A stretch of DNA of 64,000 nucleotides, from NCBI RefSeq assembly GCF_020539865.1, contig NZ_JAJBQV010000009.1, positions 22,196-86,195 on the forward strand, read 5' to 3'. A program made the translations under genes and the position numbers. This document shows, piece by piece, positions 37,148-47,251 of this stretch. The notes below the pieces were generated by a model that made no database searches, was not told where the DNA came from, and was given only the letters and a program-made list of their open reading frames with translations. Every line of letters begins with the position of its first letter. Within the stretch, counting starts at the first letter, position 1. The DNA is from Megasphaera elsdenii (GTDB lineage: Bacteria; Bacillota; Negativicutes; Veillonellales; Megasphaeraceae).

Positions 37148-38011
37148 ATGCCGAGTGCACGCGAAATAAACAGACGTATTAAATCCGTCACCAATACCCA
37201 GCAGATCACTAAGGCCATGAAGATGGTTTCTTCCGTGCGACTGCGCCGTGCACAGGATCGGGCACTGGCTACCGCCCCGTATACCGAAAAAATGGAAGGC
37301 ATGCTGCAGCGCCTGTCTGCGGCTTCTCCTGATGCTGGCAATCCCTTGTTCACGCCGCATGATGAAGTCAAGAAGACTTGCTACATCGTCATCGGTTCGG
37401 ACAAAGGCCTGGCTGGCGCCTTCAATTCCAACGTCAACAAGGCCATGGTCTCGGTCCTCAAGGACAAGCCACGCGACGCATCGATGCTTCTCGTCGCCGG
37501 CCGCAAGCCCATTGAGTACCTCAAGCACTTGCACCTGGTGCCGGAAAAGAAGTGGTCCGGTTTTTCGGATAAGCCCCAGTTCAGCCACGCCCAGCAGATT
37601 GCCCACTTGGCGACGCAGAAATTCCTGGCTGGCGAAGTCGATGAAGTCTACGTCATCTATACGCACTTCAAATCGGCCTTGTCCCAGGACACGAAAATCG
37701 TCAAGATGCTGCCTATTTCCCAGCAGGAAGGCCAGCAAGAATCTGGTCCGCGGGAAGAATATCTCTTCGCGCCAGATGCCAAGCTCGTCCTCGATGCCCT
37801 GCTGCCGCAGTATCTGGATCTGTTCATTTACAACAGCCTCCTTCAGTCCGCTGCCAGTGAACTCGGTGCCCGCATGACGGCTATGACGTCGGCTACGGAC
37901 AACGCAGGCGAACTGATCGATAAACTGACTGTTACGTACAATAAAGTCCGTCAGGCTGGTATCACCAACGAATTGACGGAAATTGTCAGCGGCGCCAACG
38001 CATTGCAGTAA
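37148..38011 (+). CDS. atpG: ATP synthase F1 subunit gamma
   Basis: Central rotor shaft. 287 residues with the conserved ends: AREINRRIKSVTNTQQITKA at the start and MTSATDNAGELI...TNELTEIVSGANAL at the end. It starts 3 bases after atpA; GAGGAGG overlaps the atpA terminus. Confidence 0.97.
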   Translation: MPSAREINRRIKSVTNTQQITKAMKMVSSVRLRRAQDRALATAPYTEKMEGMLQRLSAASPDAGNPLFTPHDEVKKTCYIVIGSDKGLAGAFNSNVNKAMVSVLKDKPRDASMLLVAGRKPIEYLKHLHLVPEKKWSGFSDKPQFSHAQQIAHLATQKFLAGEVDEVYVIYTHFKSALSQDTKIVKMLPISQQEGQQESGPREEYLFAPDAKLVLDALLPQYLDLFIYNSLLQSAASELGARMTAMTSATDNAGELIDKLTVTYNKVRQAGITNELTEIVSGANALQ

Positions 38012-39472
<1,461 letters not shown>

Positions 39473-39475
39473 TCT

Positions 39476-39898
39476 ATGGCAGAAGCAGGAAAGACACTCC
39501 ATCTGGAAGTCATTACACCCGATGCTGCCGTACTCCATGAAGACGTGGATTTCGTCCTCGTCCGCGCCCTGGACGGTGACCTGGGCATCATGCCCAACCA
39601 TGCGCCGCTTATCGCGTCCCTGTCGATTTGGCCCTTGTGCTATGACAAAGGCGGAAAGCGCCAGTACGTCACCGTAGCGTCGGGCTTCCTGGAAGTCCAT
39701 GACAATACGGTCACGGTCATCACGCCGGCTTCGGAAAAACCGGAAGACATCGACGTAGACCGTGCCAAATCGGCGGAAAAACGCGCCGAAGACCGCCTGG
39801 CTGCACACGCTGTCGACATCGACACGGCCCGCGCCGAAGTGGCCCTGCAAAGAGCCCTGCGCCGCCTGGACGTCGCCGAAAAATACGGCAAGCAATAG
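39476..39898 (+). CDS. atpC: ATP synthase F1 subunit epsilon
   Basis: Rotor subunit and inhibitor. N-terminal beta-sandwich (LHLEVITPDAAVLHEDVDFV; GDLGIMPNHAPLIASL) and a C-terminal helical hairpin. 140 residues. Last gene of the operon; a terminator follows. Confidence 0.95.
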   Translation: MAEAGKTLHLEVITPDAAVLHEDVDFVLVRALDGDLGIMPNHAPLIASLSIWPLCYDKGGKRQYVTVASGFLEVHDNTVTVITPASEKPEDIDVDRAKSAEKRAEDRLAAHAVDIDTARAEVALQRALRRLDVAEKYGKQ

Positions 39899-39904
39899 AA
39901 CTAT

Positions 39905-39935
39905 AAAAAGCTGTCGCTTATGCGGCAGCTTTTTT
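39905..39935 (+). terminator. Intrinsic terminator of the ATP synthase operon
   Basis: AAAAAGCTGTCGC (39905-39917) pairs with GCGGCAGCTTTTT (39922-39934), with one G-T pair and a T tract. Confidence 0.92.
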
Positions 39936-39940
39936 GTAAT

Positions 39941-40068
39941 TCGTTTGTCGTTTGTCGTTCATCGTTCATCGAAGATTTAACCCATGCGACCAACGATGAA
40001 CGATGAACGATGAACGAACTACGGCAGAAAAATCACGAACCACGGCAAACGGCAAACGAACCACCATC
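39941..40068. repeat. Tandem and inverted CGTTCATCG/CGTTTGTCG repeats
   Basis: CGTTTGTCGTTTGTCG is followed by two CGTTCATCG units; TCGTTCATCGTTCATCG (39955-39971) is exactly inverted as CGATGAACGATGAACGA (39994-40010). A third ATGAACGA unit and inverted CGGCAAACGGCAAACGAAC follow. A related block is at 51890-51980 and remnants near 851-880 and 13045-13070. Confidence 0.8.
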
Positions 40069-40070
40069 CA

Positions 40071-40099
40071 TTGACTTTTTCCTTCATCTCTGCTATGAT
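40071..40099 (+). promoter_or_regulatory. Promoter of the glyQS T-box operon
   Basis: TTGACT (40071-40076), a 17-base spacer, TATGAT (40094-40099). Confidence 0.85.
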
Positions 40100-40104
40100 A
40101 GGGA

Positions 40105-40331
40105 ACGTACAAATACATAGGCGATGCAGGAGAGTAAGTACGTATCATCATCAGCGAAGCAGGGATAGTGTAAGCCTGCTGCCGATGCGGAAGGCGCTCT
40201 GAAGGCCGCGGCCGGAAGTCATTTTGATGTGTATGGCCGGTGAATCAAGCGGGTCTTTTGACCAACCAGGGTGGAACCGCGGGTAAGTATACTCGTCCCT
40301 GTAACATGTTATGTGTTACAGGGACTTTTTT
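40105..40331 (+). ncRNA. Glycine T-box riboswitch
   Basis: A leader that senses uncharged tRNA-Gly and controls glyQS. The T-box sequence AGGGTGGAACCGCGGG is at 40268-40283; its TGGA (40272-40275) would pair with the UCCA end of tRNA-Gly. Stem I starts with AGAGTA (AGAG 40131-40134 pairs with CTCT 40197-40200), and the specifier GGC, a glycine codon, is at 40193-40195 just inside that helix. The terminator (40295-40331) competes with the antiterminator. The next genes are the two subunits of glycyl-tRNA synthetase, as expected. Confidence 0.93.
40295..40331 (+). terminator. T-box regulated terminator
   Basis: GTCCCTGTAACA (40295-40306) pairs perfectly with TGTTACAGGGAC (40314-40325), followed by six T. 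Confidence 0.93.
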
Positions 40332-40350
40332 GTATTTAGGAGGGAACAAG

Positions 40351-41229
40351 ATGAATTTTCAAGACATGATATTTGCATTGAAGAGCTTTTGGTCTTCTCA
40401 GGGCTGTATCATCTATGAACCGTATGATGTAGAAAAAGGGGCAGGGACCATGAACCCGGCTACGTTCCTGCGTACGCTCGGACCGGAACCGTGGCATGTC
40501 GCTTATGTCGAACCGTCGCGCCGCCCGGCTGACGGCCGTTATGGCGATAACCCGAACCGCCTGTATCAGCATCATCAGTTCCAGGTCATTTGCAAACCGT
40601 CGCCGGATAATATCCAGGAACTCTATCTGAAGAGCTTAGAAACACTGGGCATCAACCCGGCGGAACACGACATCCGTTTCGTCGAAGACAACTGGGAATC
40701 ACCGACTCTCGGCGCCTGGGGCTTGGGCTGGGAAGTCTGGCTCGACGGCATGGAAGTCACGCAGTTCACCTATTTCCAGCAAGTCGGCGGCATCGATGTC
40801 GCTCCGGTCTCGTCGGAAATCACATATGGCATGGAACGCCTGGCTATGTATATCCAGGGCGTCGAAAACGTCTATGACCTCAAATGGACTGACGACGTCA
40901 CCTACGGCGACATCTTCCATCAGAACGAAGTCGAACAGTCGACATATGCTTTTGAATTGAGCAATGCCGACCTCTTGTTCCACCTCTTCGATGAATATGA
41001 AAAAGAAGCGATGCGGGTCATCAAAGCCGGTTTCGTCCTTCCGGCCTATGACTACGTATTGAAATGCTCGCACACGTTCAACCTCCTCGACGCCCGCGGC
41101 GCCATCAGCGTCAGCGAACGAGCTGCTTTCATCGGCCGCGTCCGCAATATGGCCCGGGCCTGCGCCAAAGCGTACTTGGAACAGCGTGAAAAATTAGGCT
41201 TCCCAATGCTTAACAAGGAGGAAAAATAA
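40351..41229 (+). CDS. glyQ: Glycine-tRNA ligase alpha subunit
   Basis: Class II aminoacyl-tRNA synthetase of the bacterial alpha2beta2 type; alpha holds the catalytic core. [34 protein letters not shown] and [20 protein letters not shown] are typical. 292 residues from ATG 40351, with AGGAGGG about 6 bases before it. glyS follows after one base. Confidence 0.97.
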   Translation: MNFQDMIFALKSFWSSQGCIIYEPYDVEKGAGTMNPATFLRTLGPEPWHVAYVEPSRRPADGRYGDNPNRLYQHHQFQVICKPSPDNIQELYLKSLETLGINPAEHDIRFVEDNWESPTLGAWGLGWEVWLDGMEVTQFTYFQQVGGIDVAPVSSEITYGMERLAMYIQGVENVYDLKWTDDVTYGDIFHQNEVEQSTYAFELSNADLLFHLFDEYEKEAMRVIKAGFVLPAYDYVLKCSHTFNLLDARGAISVSERAAFIGRVRNMARACAKAYLEQREKLGFPMLNKEEK

Positions 41230-41230
41230 G

Positions 41231-43279
41231 ATGAGCAAAGATTTGTTACTTGAAATCGGTACTGAAGAAATCCCGGCTCATTATATGCCGAGTATCCTGT
41301 CCCAAGTCAAGGATTTGGCTGGGAAATCCTTTGGCGAAGCCCACATCGCCTATGAATCGATCCGTACTCTCGGTACGCCGCGCCGCATCGCCCTCATCAT
41401 GAAAGGCGTCGCTGAAAAACAGGCTGACGTATCGGCTAAACATAAAGGCCCGTCGGTCAAGATCGCTTATGATGCCGACGGCAATCCGACGAAAGCTGCC
41501 ATGGGTTTTGCCCGGGGCCAGAAAATCGACGTCAAGGACCTCGTCGTCGAAGACGGCTATGTCTATGCCAACGTCACCAGCGTCGGCGCTGACACGGCTG
41601 GCCTCTTGCCGGACCTCATGAAAGGCATCGTCACAGGCCTCAATTTCCCTAAGAGCATGCACTGGGGCAGCTTGGACTTCCACTTCGTCCGTCCTATCCG
41701 CTGGTTCGTTGCCCTCTTCGATAAAGATGTCATTCCCTTTGAATTGGCTAACGTCAAGTCGGGCAAGGTCAGCCGCGGCCATCGTTTCTTGGGCACTGGC
41801 GATTTCACGATCGAAAGCCCGGCAGCTTACGAAGAAACGTGCAAGGAACATTTCCTCATCGTCGATCCGGAAGTCCGCAAACAGATGATCCTCGACGGCT
41901 TGCAGAAGCTGGCTGACGAAAAGGGTGGCACCATCATTATGGACGATGATCTCTTGGAAGAAGTCGTCTACCTCGTCGAATATCCGACAGCCCTTTGTGG
42001 GGAATTCGATGAAGATTACTTGAAACTGCCGGAAGCCGCCATCATCACGCCGATGAAGGACCATCAGCGCTATTTCCCTATGCGCGATAAAGACGGCAAG
42101 CTCATGAATCTTTTCCTGACCGTCCGTAACGGCAACGATTACCATCTGGAAACGGTCCAGCACGGCAACGAACGCGTCCTCCGCGCCCGCTTGGACGATG
42201 CCAAATTTTTCTTTGAAGAAGATAAGAAACATCCTCTCGCCGATTACACAGAAAAACTGAAGAAAATCGTCTTCCAAGATGGCTTGGGCACGCTGTATGA
42301 CAAAGCACAGCGCCTGGAAAAAATCACGGTCTTCCTCAACCGTAAACTCGATCTCGGCTTGGACGACGCCAAATTGCAGCGCGCTTCGCTCCTGGCGAAA
42401 GCCGACTTGGCTACGCAGATGGTCATGGAATTCACAGAACTCCAGGGCGTCATGGGCAAGGAATATGCCCTCATCGACGGTGAAGATAAAGGCGTTGCCG
42501 AAGCCATTAACGAACAGTACCAGCCGCGTTTTGCCGGCGACGTCCTGCCGCAGACCGACATGGGCAAGGTCTTGGGCATTGCCGATAAATTCGATACCAT
42601 TACGGGCATGTTCAGCCGCGGCTTCATTCCGACCGGTTCTCAGGACCCCTTCGCTTTGCGCCGCCAGACCATCGGTACCCTCAACATCCTCATGGATGCC
42701 GGCTGGAACCTCAACTGCCATGAAGTCTTTGCCTTCGTCCTCAGCCTCCTCGGTGTAGAAGGGGAAGATGCAGCTAAAGTCATGGGCCAGCTCGATGATT
42801 ACTTCACGCTGCGCCTGAAGAACATCTTCCAGGATAAAGGCATGGATTACCACATCATCGACTGCGTCCTGGCTTCGGATACGCTCAACGCTTACGAAGA
42901 AGCCCGCCGCGCCCAGGCCCTCATCGATGCCGATATCATGGGCAAGACCGACCTCTTGCAGGCCTTCACCCGTGTCAGCAACATGATCAAAGGCGCTGAC
43001 AATACAGAAGTCAACCCGAATCTCTTTGAAACAGAAGAAGAAAAAGCCCTTTATAGCGCCTGCCAGGCTATGCAGGTCAACTTACCGCAGAAATACGCCG
43101 TCTATGATTACGAAGGCGTAGCCGAAGTCCTTTCTGAAGGCATTGCTGCTATCAACGATTTCTTGGACAACGTCTTGGTCATGCACAAAGATGAAGCTGT
43201 CAAAGAAAACCGTCTCCATCTCCTGGCCTTGACGTACAGCCTCATCCAGCCCTTAGGCGACATCAAGAAATTATCGTAG
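41231..43279 (+). CDS. glyS: Glycine-tRNA ligase beta subunit
   Basis: 682 residues. Binds tRNA and is required for charging. MSKDLLLEIGTEEIPAHYMP is the canonical start; an HD-like middle domain and a C-terminal anticodon-binding-like domain (NRLHLLALTYSLIQPLGDI) follow. Separated from glyQ by one base; AAGGAGG overlaps the glyQ end. Confidence 0.96.
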   Translation: MSKDLLLEIGTEEIPAHYMPSILSQVKDLAGKSFGEAHIAYESIRTLGTPRRIALIMKGVAEKQADVSAKHKGPSVKIAYDADGNPTKAAMGFARGQKIDVKDLVVEDGYVYANVTSVGADTAGLLPDLMKGIVTGLNFPKSMHWGSLDFHFVRPIRWFVALFDKDVIPFELANVKSGKVSRGHRFLGTGDFTIESPAAYEETCKEHFLIVDPEVRKQMILDGLQKLADEKGGTIIMDDDLLEEVVYLVEYPTALCGEFDEDYLKLPEAAIITPMKDHQRYFPMRDKDGKLMNLFLTVRNGNDYHLETVQHGNERVLRARLDDAKFFFEEDKKHPLADYTEKLKKIVFQDGLGTLYDKAQRLEKITVFLNRKLDLGLDDAKLQRASLLAKADLATQMVMEFTELQGVMGKEYALIDGEDKGVAEAINEQYQPRFAGDVLPQTDMGKVLGIADKFDTITGMFSRGFIPTGSQDPFALRRQTIGTLNILMDAGWNLNCHEVFAFVLSLLGVEGEDAAKVMGQLDDYFTLRLKNIFQDKGMDYHIIDCVLASDTLNAYEEARRAQALIDADIMGKTDLLQAFTRVSNMIKGADNTEVNPNLFETEEEKALYSACQAMQVNLPQKYAVYDYEGVAEVLSEGIAAINDFLDNVLVMHKDEAVKENRLHLLALTYSLIQPLGDIKKLS

Positions 43280-43340
43280 TAAGGGCCTGCCGTGAATCCC
43301 GTGGATTGCGCGAAAACATCATGGCTAAGAATGAAAAATA

Positions 43341-43349
43341 TGGTATAAT
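43341..43349 (+). promoter_or_regulatory. Extended -10 promoter before the secreted protein gene
   Basis: TGGTATAAT, an extended -10 without a clear -35. The transcript would run straight into the hairpin at 43365-43394. Confidence 0.5.
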
Positions 43350-43364
43350 AATAGGGAGTATTGC

Positions 43365-43394
43365 AGGAGCTGTCTTCACTCGACAGCTCCTTTT
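43365..43394 (+). terminator. Leader terminator before the secreted protein gene
   Basis: AGGAGCTGTC (43365-43374) and GACAGCTCCT (43382-43391) form a perfect 10-bp stem ending in TTTT. It lies between the promoter and the gene, an attenuator arrangement, or it ends a very short RNA of about 40 bases. Confidence 0.65.
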
Positions 43395-43422
43395 CCGCAC
43401 CTACTATAAAGGAGTGATCATT

Positions 43423-43983
43423 ATGAAATTCAAGAATCTCGTCATGTTGGCTGCTGCCCTTACCTGCATTGCCGGCTCGACAGTCATGGCTGAAGAAAAA
43501 GTGAACATCAAGAGTGCCAGTGCCGACAGCTATGAAGTCGTCCAGGTCATGACGACAAAAGACAAGAAGTACTATCAGTATTATAACAGAGCCTATCAGT
43601 ATGCCGTCGATATCCCCAGAGCGGCTACGACAGCTGACATGAATGCCGACGGCGACGGCTGCTATTTCCAGGACCCCAAAGACGATGCCGTCTACATGAC
43701 CTATGCTGCCAAGAACAGCATGGGCTTCACCATTGACGAACTCTACAACATGACTTTGGGTATGAATGGTTCGCCGACCTTGACGACCAACATCAAGACC
43801 AAGAATAGCTATGCCATCGGCTGGACGGACGGCAAGAAATCCTATTACCACGAACTCTACATCAACGACAAGAATAAGACCTACACGGCCTTCTCCGTCA
43901 CCTATCCGACCAGCAAGAAAGATAAGTACCAGGCCATTATCGCCCACATGTCCCGCAGTTTCATGCCGAACGTACAAATGTAA
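43423..43983 (+). CDS. Secreted or periplasmic protein of unknown function
   Basis: 186 residues with a signal peptide (MKFKNLVMLAAALTCIAGST, cleaved after VMA near residue 23). The mature part is hydrophilic and Tyr/Lys-rich (KKYYQYYNRAYQYAVDIP; MSRSFMPNVQM at the end), somewhat like small extracytoplasmic PsbP/PhoD-like stress proteins, but I do not recognise the family. ATG 43423 is chosen for AAAGGAGTG just upstream and for the signal peptide. It is a single-gene unit behind an extended -10 promoter and a leader hairpin. Confidence 0.75.
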   Translation: MKFKNLVMLAAALTCIAGSTVMAEEKVNIKSASADSYEVVQVMTTKDKKYYQYYNRAYQYAVDIPRAATTADMNADGDGCYFQDPKDDAVYMTYAAKNSMGFTIDELYNMTLGMNGSPTLTTNIKTKNSYAIGWTDGKKSYYHELYINDKNKTYTAFSVTYPTSKKDKYQAIIAHMSRSFMPNVQM

Positions 43984-44005
43984 TGGATAATATGGGGAAA
44001 AACCC

Positions 44006-44034
44006 TTTACAGGAAATCCGCTTTATGGTATAAT
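44006..44034 (+). promoter_or_regulatory. Promoter of rplS
   Basis: TTTACA (44006-44011), a 17-base spacer, TATAAT (44029-44034), also with the TGG of an extended -10. Confidence 0.85.
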
Positions 44035-44040
44035 TCCCTT

Positions 44041-44131
44041 GTTAATTTAGGCAGTCCTCTGTCCGGTAATACGATTGTCGTGAAAGGTGGCGGCAACGGG
44101 GGCACGAATGTCTTATAGGAGGAAAAAAGAA
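44041..44131 (+). promoter_or_regulatory. rplS leader, possible L19 autoregulatory RNA
   Basis: About 90 bases of untranslated leader with short inverted repeats precede rplS. Firmicutes often carry an L19 leader motif here. I cannot confirm its consensus from sequence alone. Confidence 0.35.
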
Positions 44132-44473
44132 ATGAACATTATCAGCGTACTTGAACAGGAACAGCTTCGTGACGATATCCCGGCATTTCGCCCTGGTGAT
44201 ACAGTCAAAGTTCACGTAAAGGTTGTCGAAGGCAATCGCGAACGTGTACAGATTTTTGAAGGTGTCGTTATTGGCCGTCAGAACGGCGGTGTCCGCGAAA
44301 CTTTCACTGTCCGCCGCGTTTCCTACGGTGTTGGTGTTGAACGTACTTTCTTGGTACATTCCCCGCGCCTCGCTAAAATCGAAGTCGTTCGCCACGGTGT
44401 TGTCCGTCGTGCAAAATTGCATTACCTCCGTGGTCTTACAGGCAAAGCTGCCCGTATCCGCGAACGTCGGTAA
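44132..44473 (+). CDS. rplS: 50S ribosomal protein L19
   Basis: 113 residues, [20 protein letters not shown] to the basic end, with [20 protein letters not shown], the L19 signature. L19 lies at the 30S-50S interface. AGGAGG is about 7 bases before ATG 44132; the frame is open upstream but unrelated. Confidence 0.97.
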   Translation: MNIISVLEQEQLRDDIPAFRPGDTVKVHVKVVEGNRERVQIFEGVVIGRQNGGVRETFTVRRVSYGVGVERTFLVHSPRLAKIEVVRHGVVRRAKLHYLRGLTGKAARIRERR

Positions 44474-44493
44474 TTCATTGGCAAGAACACTTG

Positions 44494-44543
44494 AAAAAGA
44501 GGTTGACCTGCGAAGCATGGCTTCGCGGGCCAGCCTCTTTTTT
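44494..44543 (+). terminator. Intrinsic terminator after rplS
   Basis: AAAAAGAGGTTG-ACCTGCGAAGC pairs with GCTTCGCGGGC-CAGCCTCTTTTTT across a 3-base loop (44494-44543). Confidence 0.92.
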
Positions 44544-44599
44544 CATGGCTCCCCTGCGAAGAGGAGTTGGCCGATCAAGGCGGTTTGAGGGGTCCTTTT

Positions 44600-44632
44600 G
44601 GTAGGGGCTCGCACGTGGCGAGCCCGTTTGTG
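44600..44632. repeat. Palindromic intergenic element, copy 5
   Basis: GTAGGGGCTCGC (stem 44605-44612) and GCGAGCCC (44618-44625) around ACGTG; nearly identical to copy 3 at 25380. Tail CGTTTGTGAATGTTG. Confidence 0.8.
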
Positions 44633-44689
44633 AATGTTGGTGGGGTATCGCAGACCTAAATTGTCAACCGCCATACGAATGAAATAAAG

Positions 44690-44718
44690 TTGACTGCAAT
44701 CGACGCAGCGAGTATAAT
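44690..44718 (+). promoter_or_regulatory. Promoter of bioB
   Basis: TTGACT (44690-44695), a 17-base spacer, TATAAT (44713-44718). Confidence 0.85.
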
Positions 44719-44760
44719 AATCCCATAGTTTACAAAAATAAAGCAAGGAGTGGGTTGACA

Positions 44761-45726
44761 ATGAACACAATAGCTGCACTGACAGATCGCATTATAAAAG
44801 GATACCGCATCCAACGCGGTGATGATTTATCGATTTTCCTGGAAGCACCTTTAGAAGAACTGCAAAAAGGGGCCGGTGCCTTACAGCGCCATTTTTGTGG
44901 CAACCATGTCGATTTCTGTACCATCATCAATGGCCGCAGCGGCCGTTGTGGGGAAGACTGCAAATACTGTGCTCAGGCGGCCTGCCATCATACGGGCTGT
45001 GACGAATACGGTTTCTTGCCGAAAGAAGAAATCATCGCCAACGCCAAGGCCAATCAGGATGCCGGCGCCAACCGTTTTGCCATCGTCACGTCCGGCCGGG
45101 CGCTGACCGGTGCTGATTTTGAAAAGGCCCTGGATGCATACCGCACGATGAAACAGACCTTGCACATCGACCTCTGTGCTTCTCACGGCCTGCTCACGCC
45201 GGAACAGCTGCACCGCCTCCATGAAACGGGCGTCACCAGCTACCATCACAACATCGAAACGTCGCGGCGCTTCTTCCCGCACATCTGTACGACCCACACT
45301 TATGACGACCGCATCCGCACCATCAAGGCCGCTCAGAAAGAAGGGCTCTGCGTCTGCTCCGGCGGCATCATCGGCATGGGGGAAACCTGGGAAGACCGCT
45401 TGGATATGGCTATCAGCCTGGCCGAACTGGGCATCCAATCCATTCCTATCAACGCCCTCATGCCTATTCCCGGCACGCCCTTGGAACATCGGACCCAACT
45501 CGACAGCCGCGACATCTTACGTACGATTGCTTTCTTCCGCTTCATCAACCCTGAAGCCAACATCCGCCTGGCAGCAGGCCGTAAACTCCTGTCGGAAAAC
45601 GGCGCTACGGCTCTCCTCAGCGGCGCGTCGGCTTCCATTACGGGCAACATGCTGACCACATCGGGTTCGACCATCGCTGAAGACATGGCTGTGATCCAGC
45701 GCCTGGGATTGACAAATAGGGGTTAG
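44761..45726 (+). CDS. bioB: Biotin synthase (radical SAM)
   Basis: Inserts sulfur into dethiobiotin. The radical cluster motif is CGEDCKYC, within GRSGRCGEDCKYCAQAA; CSGGIIGMGETWEDR and PINALMPIPGTPLE are also typical. 321 residues from ATG 44761, because AAGGAG (44745-44750) is 10 bases away; TTG 44755 would be only 4. No other bio gene adjoins, so it is a lone bioB under its own promoter. Confidence 0.93.
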   Translation: MNTIAALTDRIIKGYRIQRGDDLSIFLEAPLEELQKGAGALQRHFCGNHVDFCTIINGRSGRCGEDCKYCAQAACHHTGCDEYGFLPKEEIIANAKANQDAGANRFAIVTSGRALTGADFEKALDAYRTMKQTLHIDLCASHGLLTPEQLHRLHETGVTSYHHNIETSRRFFPHICTTHTYDDRIRTIKAAQKEGLCVCSGGIIGMGETWEDRLDMAISLAELGIQSIPINALMPIPGTPLEHRTQLDSRDILRTIAFFRFINPEANIRLAAGRKLLSENGATALLSGASASITGNMLTTSGSTIAEDMAVIQRLGLTNRG

Positions 45727-45913
45727 CCGTCAGCAGTTAGCGTCAGCCATTAGGGGGCCTTAGGGACTGTCCAACCTTATGGGTACAGTATAGTTTCAAC
45801 ATGATGGGCCATGCCTTCGTGTGAGCGGCCCGCACTAGCCTTCATTCTTTGTCTATGATATAATATGAGAGATATAAAAAAACATACATATACTTTTCAA
45901 TGAGGTGATTATC
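45727..45913. other. Intergenic stretch between bioB and the pyrophosphatase
   Basis: 187 bases. A cluster of GTCAGC/TTAGC repeats begins it (45721-45760). TATAAT at 45859-45864, 50 bases before the next start, is the likely -10; the -35 is weak. Confidence 0.5.
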
Positions 45914-47185
45914 GTGGCAAAACAGATTTTTGTTACCGGTCATAAGAGCCCGGACACGGACTCCATTTGTTCTTCCATTGCTTATGCAAAATTGAAACAG
46001 TTACAGGGCATCGACGCTACGCCGATCCGCGCAGGCGAACCGAATAAGGAAACGGCCTTTGCTCTTGACTATTTCCACGTCGCTCCCCAGCCGTTGGTCA
46101 AGGATTTCTACGTCAAAGTCAGCGAAGCTGTCCACACGGAAGTAGAAGCCCTTCCGGTCAGCGCTAGCCTGAAAGATGCTGCCAAATGGTTCGCATCCCA
46201 CGAAAGCGACGTCGCTCCCGTTGCCGACAACGGTCAGTTTGTCGGTGTCATCGAAAAGAGCCAGCTCGCTGATGAATTCATCAAGACCGTCATGGGGGAA
46301 GAATTGAGCACCGTCAAAGGCCTGGCGCATGATCCGGAATTGTTCTTCAAACCGACCGACAACGGTCACGATATCCCGGCTGATGGCAAATATGCTGTCG
46401 TCGAAAATGGTAAATACGTCGGCATGATCTGTGCAGACTGCGTCGCTGCTGCTGAAAAACAGCCGGTCATCCTCGTCGACCACAACGAAAAGAAACAGAT
46501 CATCGACGGCATTGATGAAGCATCCATCGTCGGCGTCATCGACCATCACCGTATCGGCGGCACCTTGGAAACGGCTGGCCCTATTTCCATCCTCTTCAAA
46601 CCTGTCGGCTGTACGGCTACCATCGTCACGGGCTTGTATAAACAGGCTAAGATCGACATCCCGAAAGACATCGCTGGCCTGCTCTTGTCGGCTGTTATTT
46701 CCGATACGGTTCTCTTCCGCTCGCCGACCTGCACGCCGGCTGACCGCGAAGCTGCCGAAAAATTGGCTAACATCGCTGGCGTAGACATGGAAAAATACGG
46801 CATGGAAATGCTCAAAGCCGGTGCTAACGTCTCCGATTTGACGCCGGACCAGATTGTCCACAACGACATGAAAGAATTCTCCAGCGGCAATACGACCTTC
46901 ACAGTGGCTCAGGTCCAGGTCATGGATACGACAGACCTTCTCAACCAGAAACAGGTCCTGCTCAACGCTTTGGAAAAATTGCGCGCTGAACACGATTACG
47001 CCGCTTCCTTCTTGATGATCACCAGCATCATCGACGAATCGACGAACCTCATCTTCGCCGGCAATATGGACGACGTCGTCAGCAGTGCCTTCGGCAAAGA
47101 CGTTCTCGACAAGGAAGTCTACCTGCCCAAGGTCATGAGCCGTAAGAAACAGATCATTCCGCCTATCCTTTCGGCAATGAAATAA
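45914..47185 (+). CDS. ppaC: Family II (Mn-dependent) inorganic pyrophosphatase with inserted CBS domains
   Basis: Hydrolyses pyrophosphate. The DHH metal motifs are HKSPDTDS (H10, D14, D16), ILVDHNE and VIDHHRIGG; the C-terminal DHHA2 domain ends in SRKKQIIPPIL. Plain PpaC is about 310 residues; here 423, because a regulatory block of about 110 residues with two CBS-like halves (VAPVADNGQFVGVIEKSQLA; YAVVENGKYVGMICADCVAA) interrupts the catalytic domain. CBS-PPases are controlled by adenine nucleotides. No DRTGG domain is seen. Start GTG 45914 behind GAGGTG. PPi is released by GlgC, so it favours ADP-glucose formation. Confidence 0.93.
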   Translation: MAKQIFVTGHKSPDTDSICSSIAYAKLKQLQGIDATPIRAGEPNKETAFALDYFHVAPQPLVKDFYVKVSEAVHTEVEALPVSASLKDAAKWFASHESDVAPVADNGQFVGVIEKSQLADEFIKTVMGEELSTVKGLAHDPELFFKPTDNGHDIPADGKYAVVENGKYVGMICADCVAAAEKQPVILVDHNEKKQIIDGIDEASIVGVIDHHRIGGTLETAGPISILFKPVGCTATIVTGLYKQAKIDIPKDIAGLLLSAVISDTVLFRSPTCTPADREAAEKLANIAGVDMEKYGMEMLKAGANVSDLTPDQIVHNDMKEFSSGNTTFTVAQVQVMDTTDLLNQKQVLLNALEKLRAEHDYAASFLMITSIIDESTNLIFAGNMDDVVSSAFGKDVLDKEVYLPKVMSRKKQIIPPILSAMK

Positions 47186-47199
47186 GTGATGATTTTCAG

Positions 47200-47229
47200 A
47201 GGCCCCATCGACACGGTGTGGGCCTTTTT
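47200..47229 (+). terminator. Terminator after the pyrophosphatase
   Basis: AGGCCCCA (47200-47207) pairs with TGTGGGCCT (47217-47225) over a GC-rich loop, followed by five T. Confidence 0.75.
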
Positions 47230-47251
47230 ATCTGTAAAAGGGGAATAATGC

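Larger units (their letters stand above)
39899..40350. other. Gene-free stretch between atpC and glyQ
   Basis: 452 bases holding the atp terminator, the CGTTCATCG repeat block, a consensus-spaced promoter and the glycine T-box leader with its terminator. An open frame begins at 40240 but lies inside the T-box and is not the glyQ start. Confidence 0.85.

Noticed and set aside
39941..40068. CRISPR array
   Set aside because: Units are 8-9 bases, adjacent and inverted, without unique spacers; no cas genes in the window.
40240..40350. Longer glyQ start inside the T-box
   Set aside because: The stretch is the T-box RNA; the canonical GlyQ N-terminus and AGGAGGG point to 40351.
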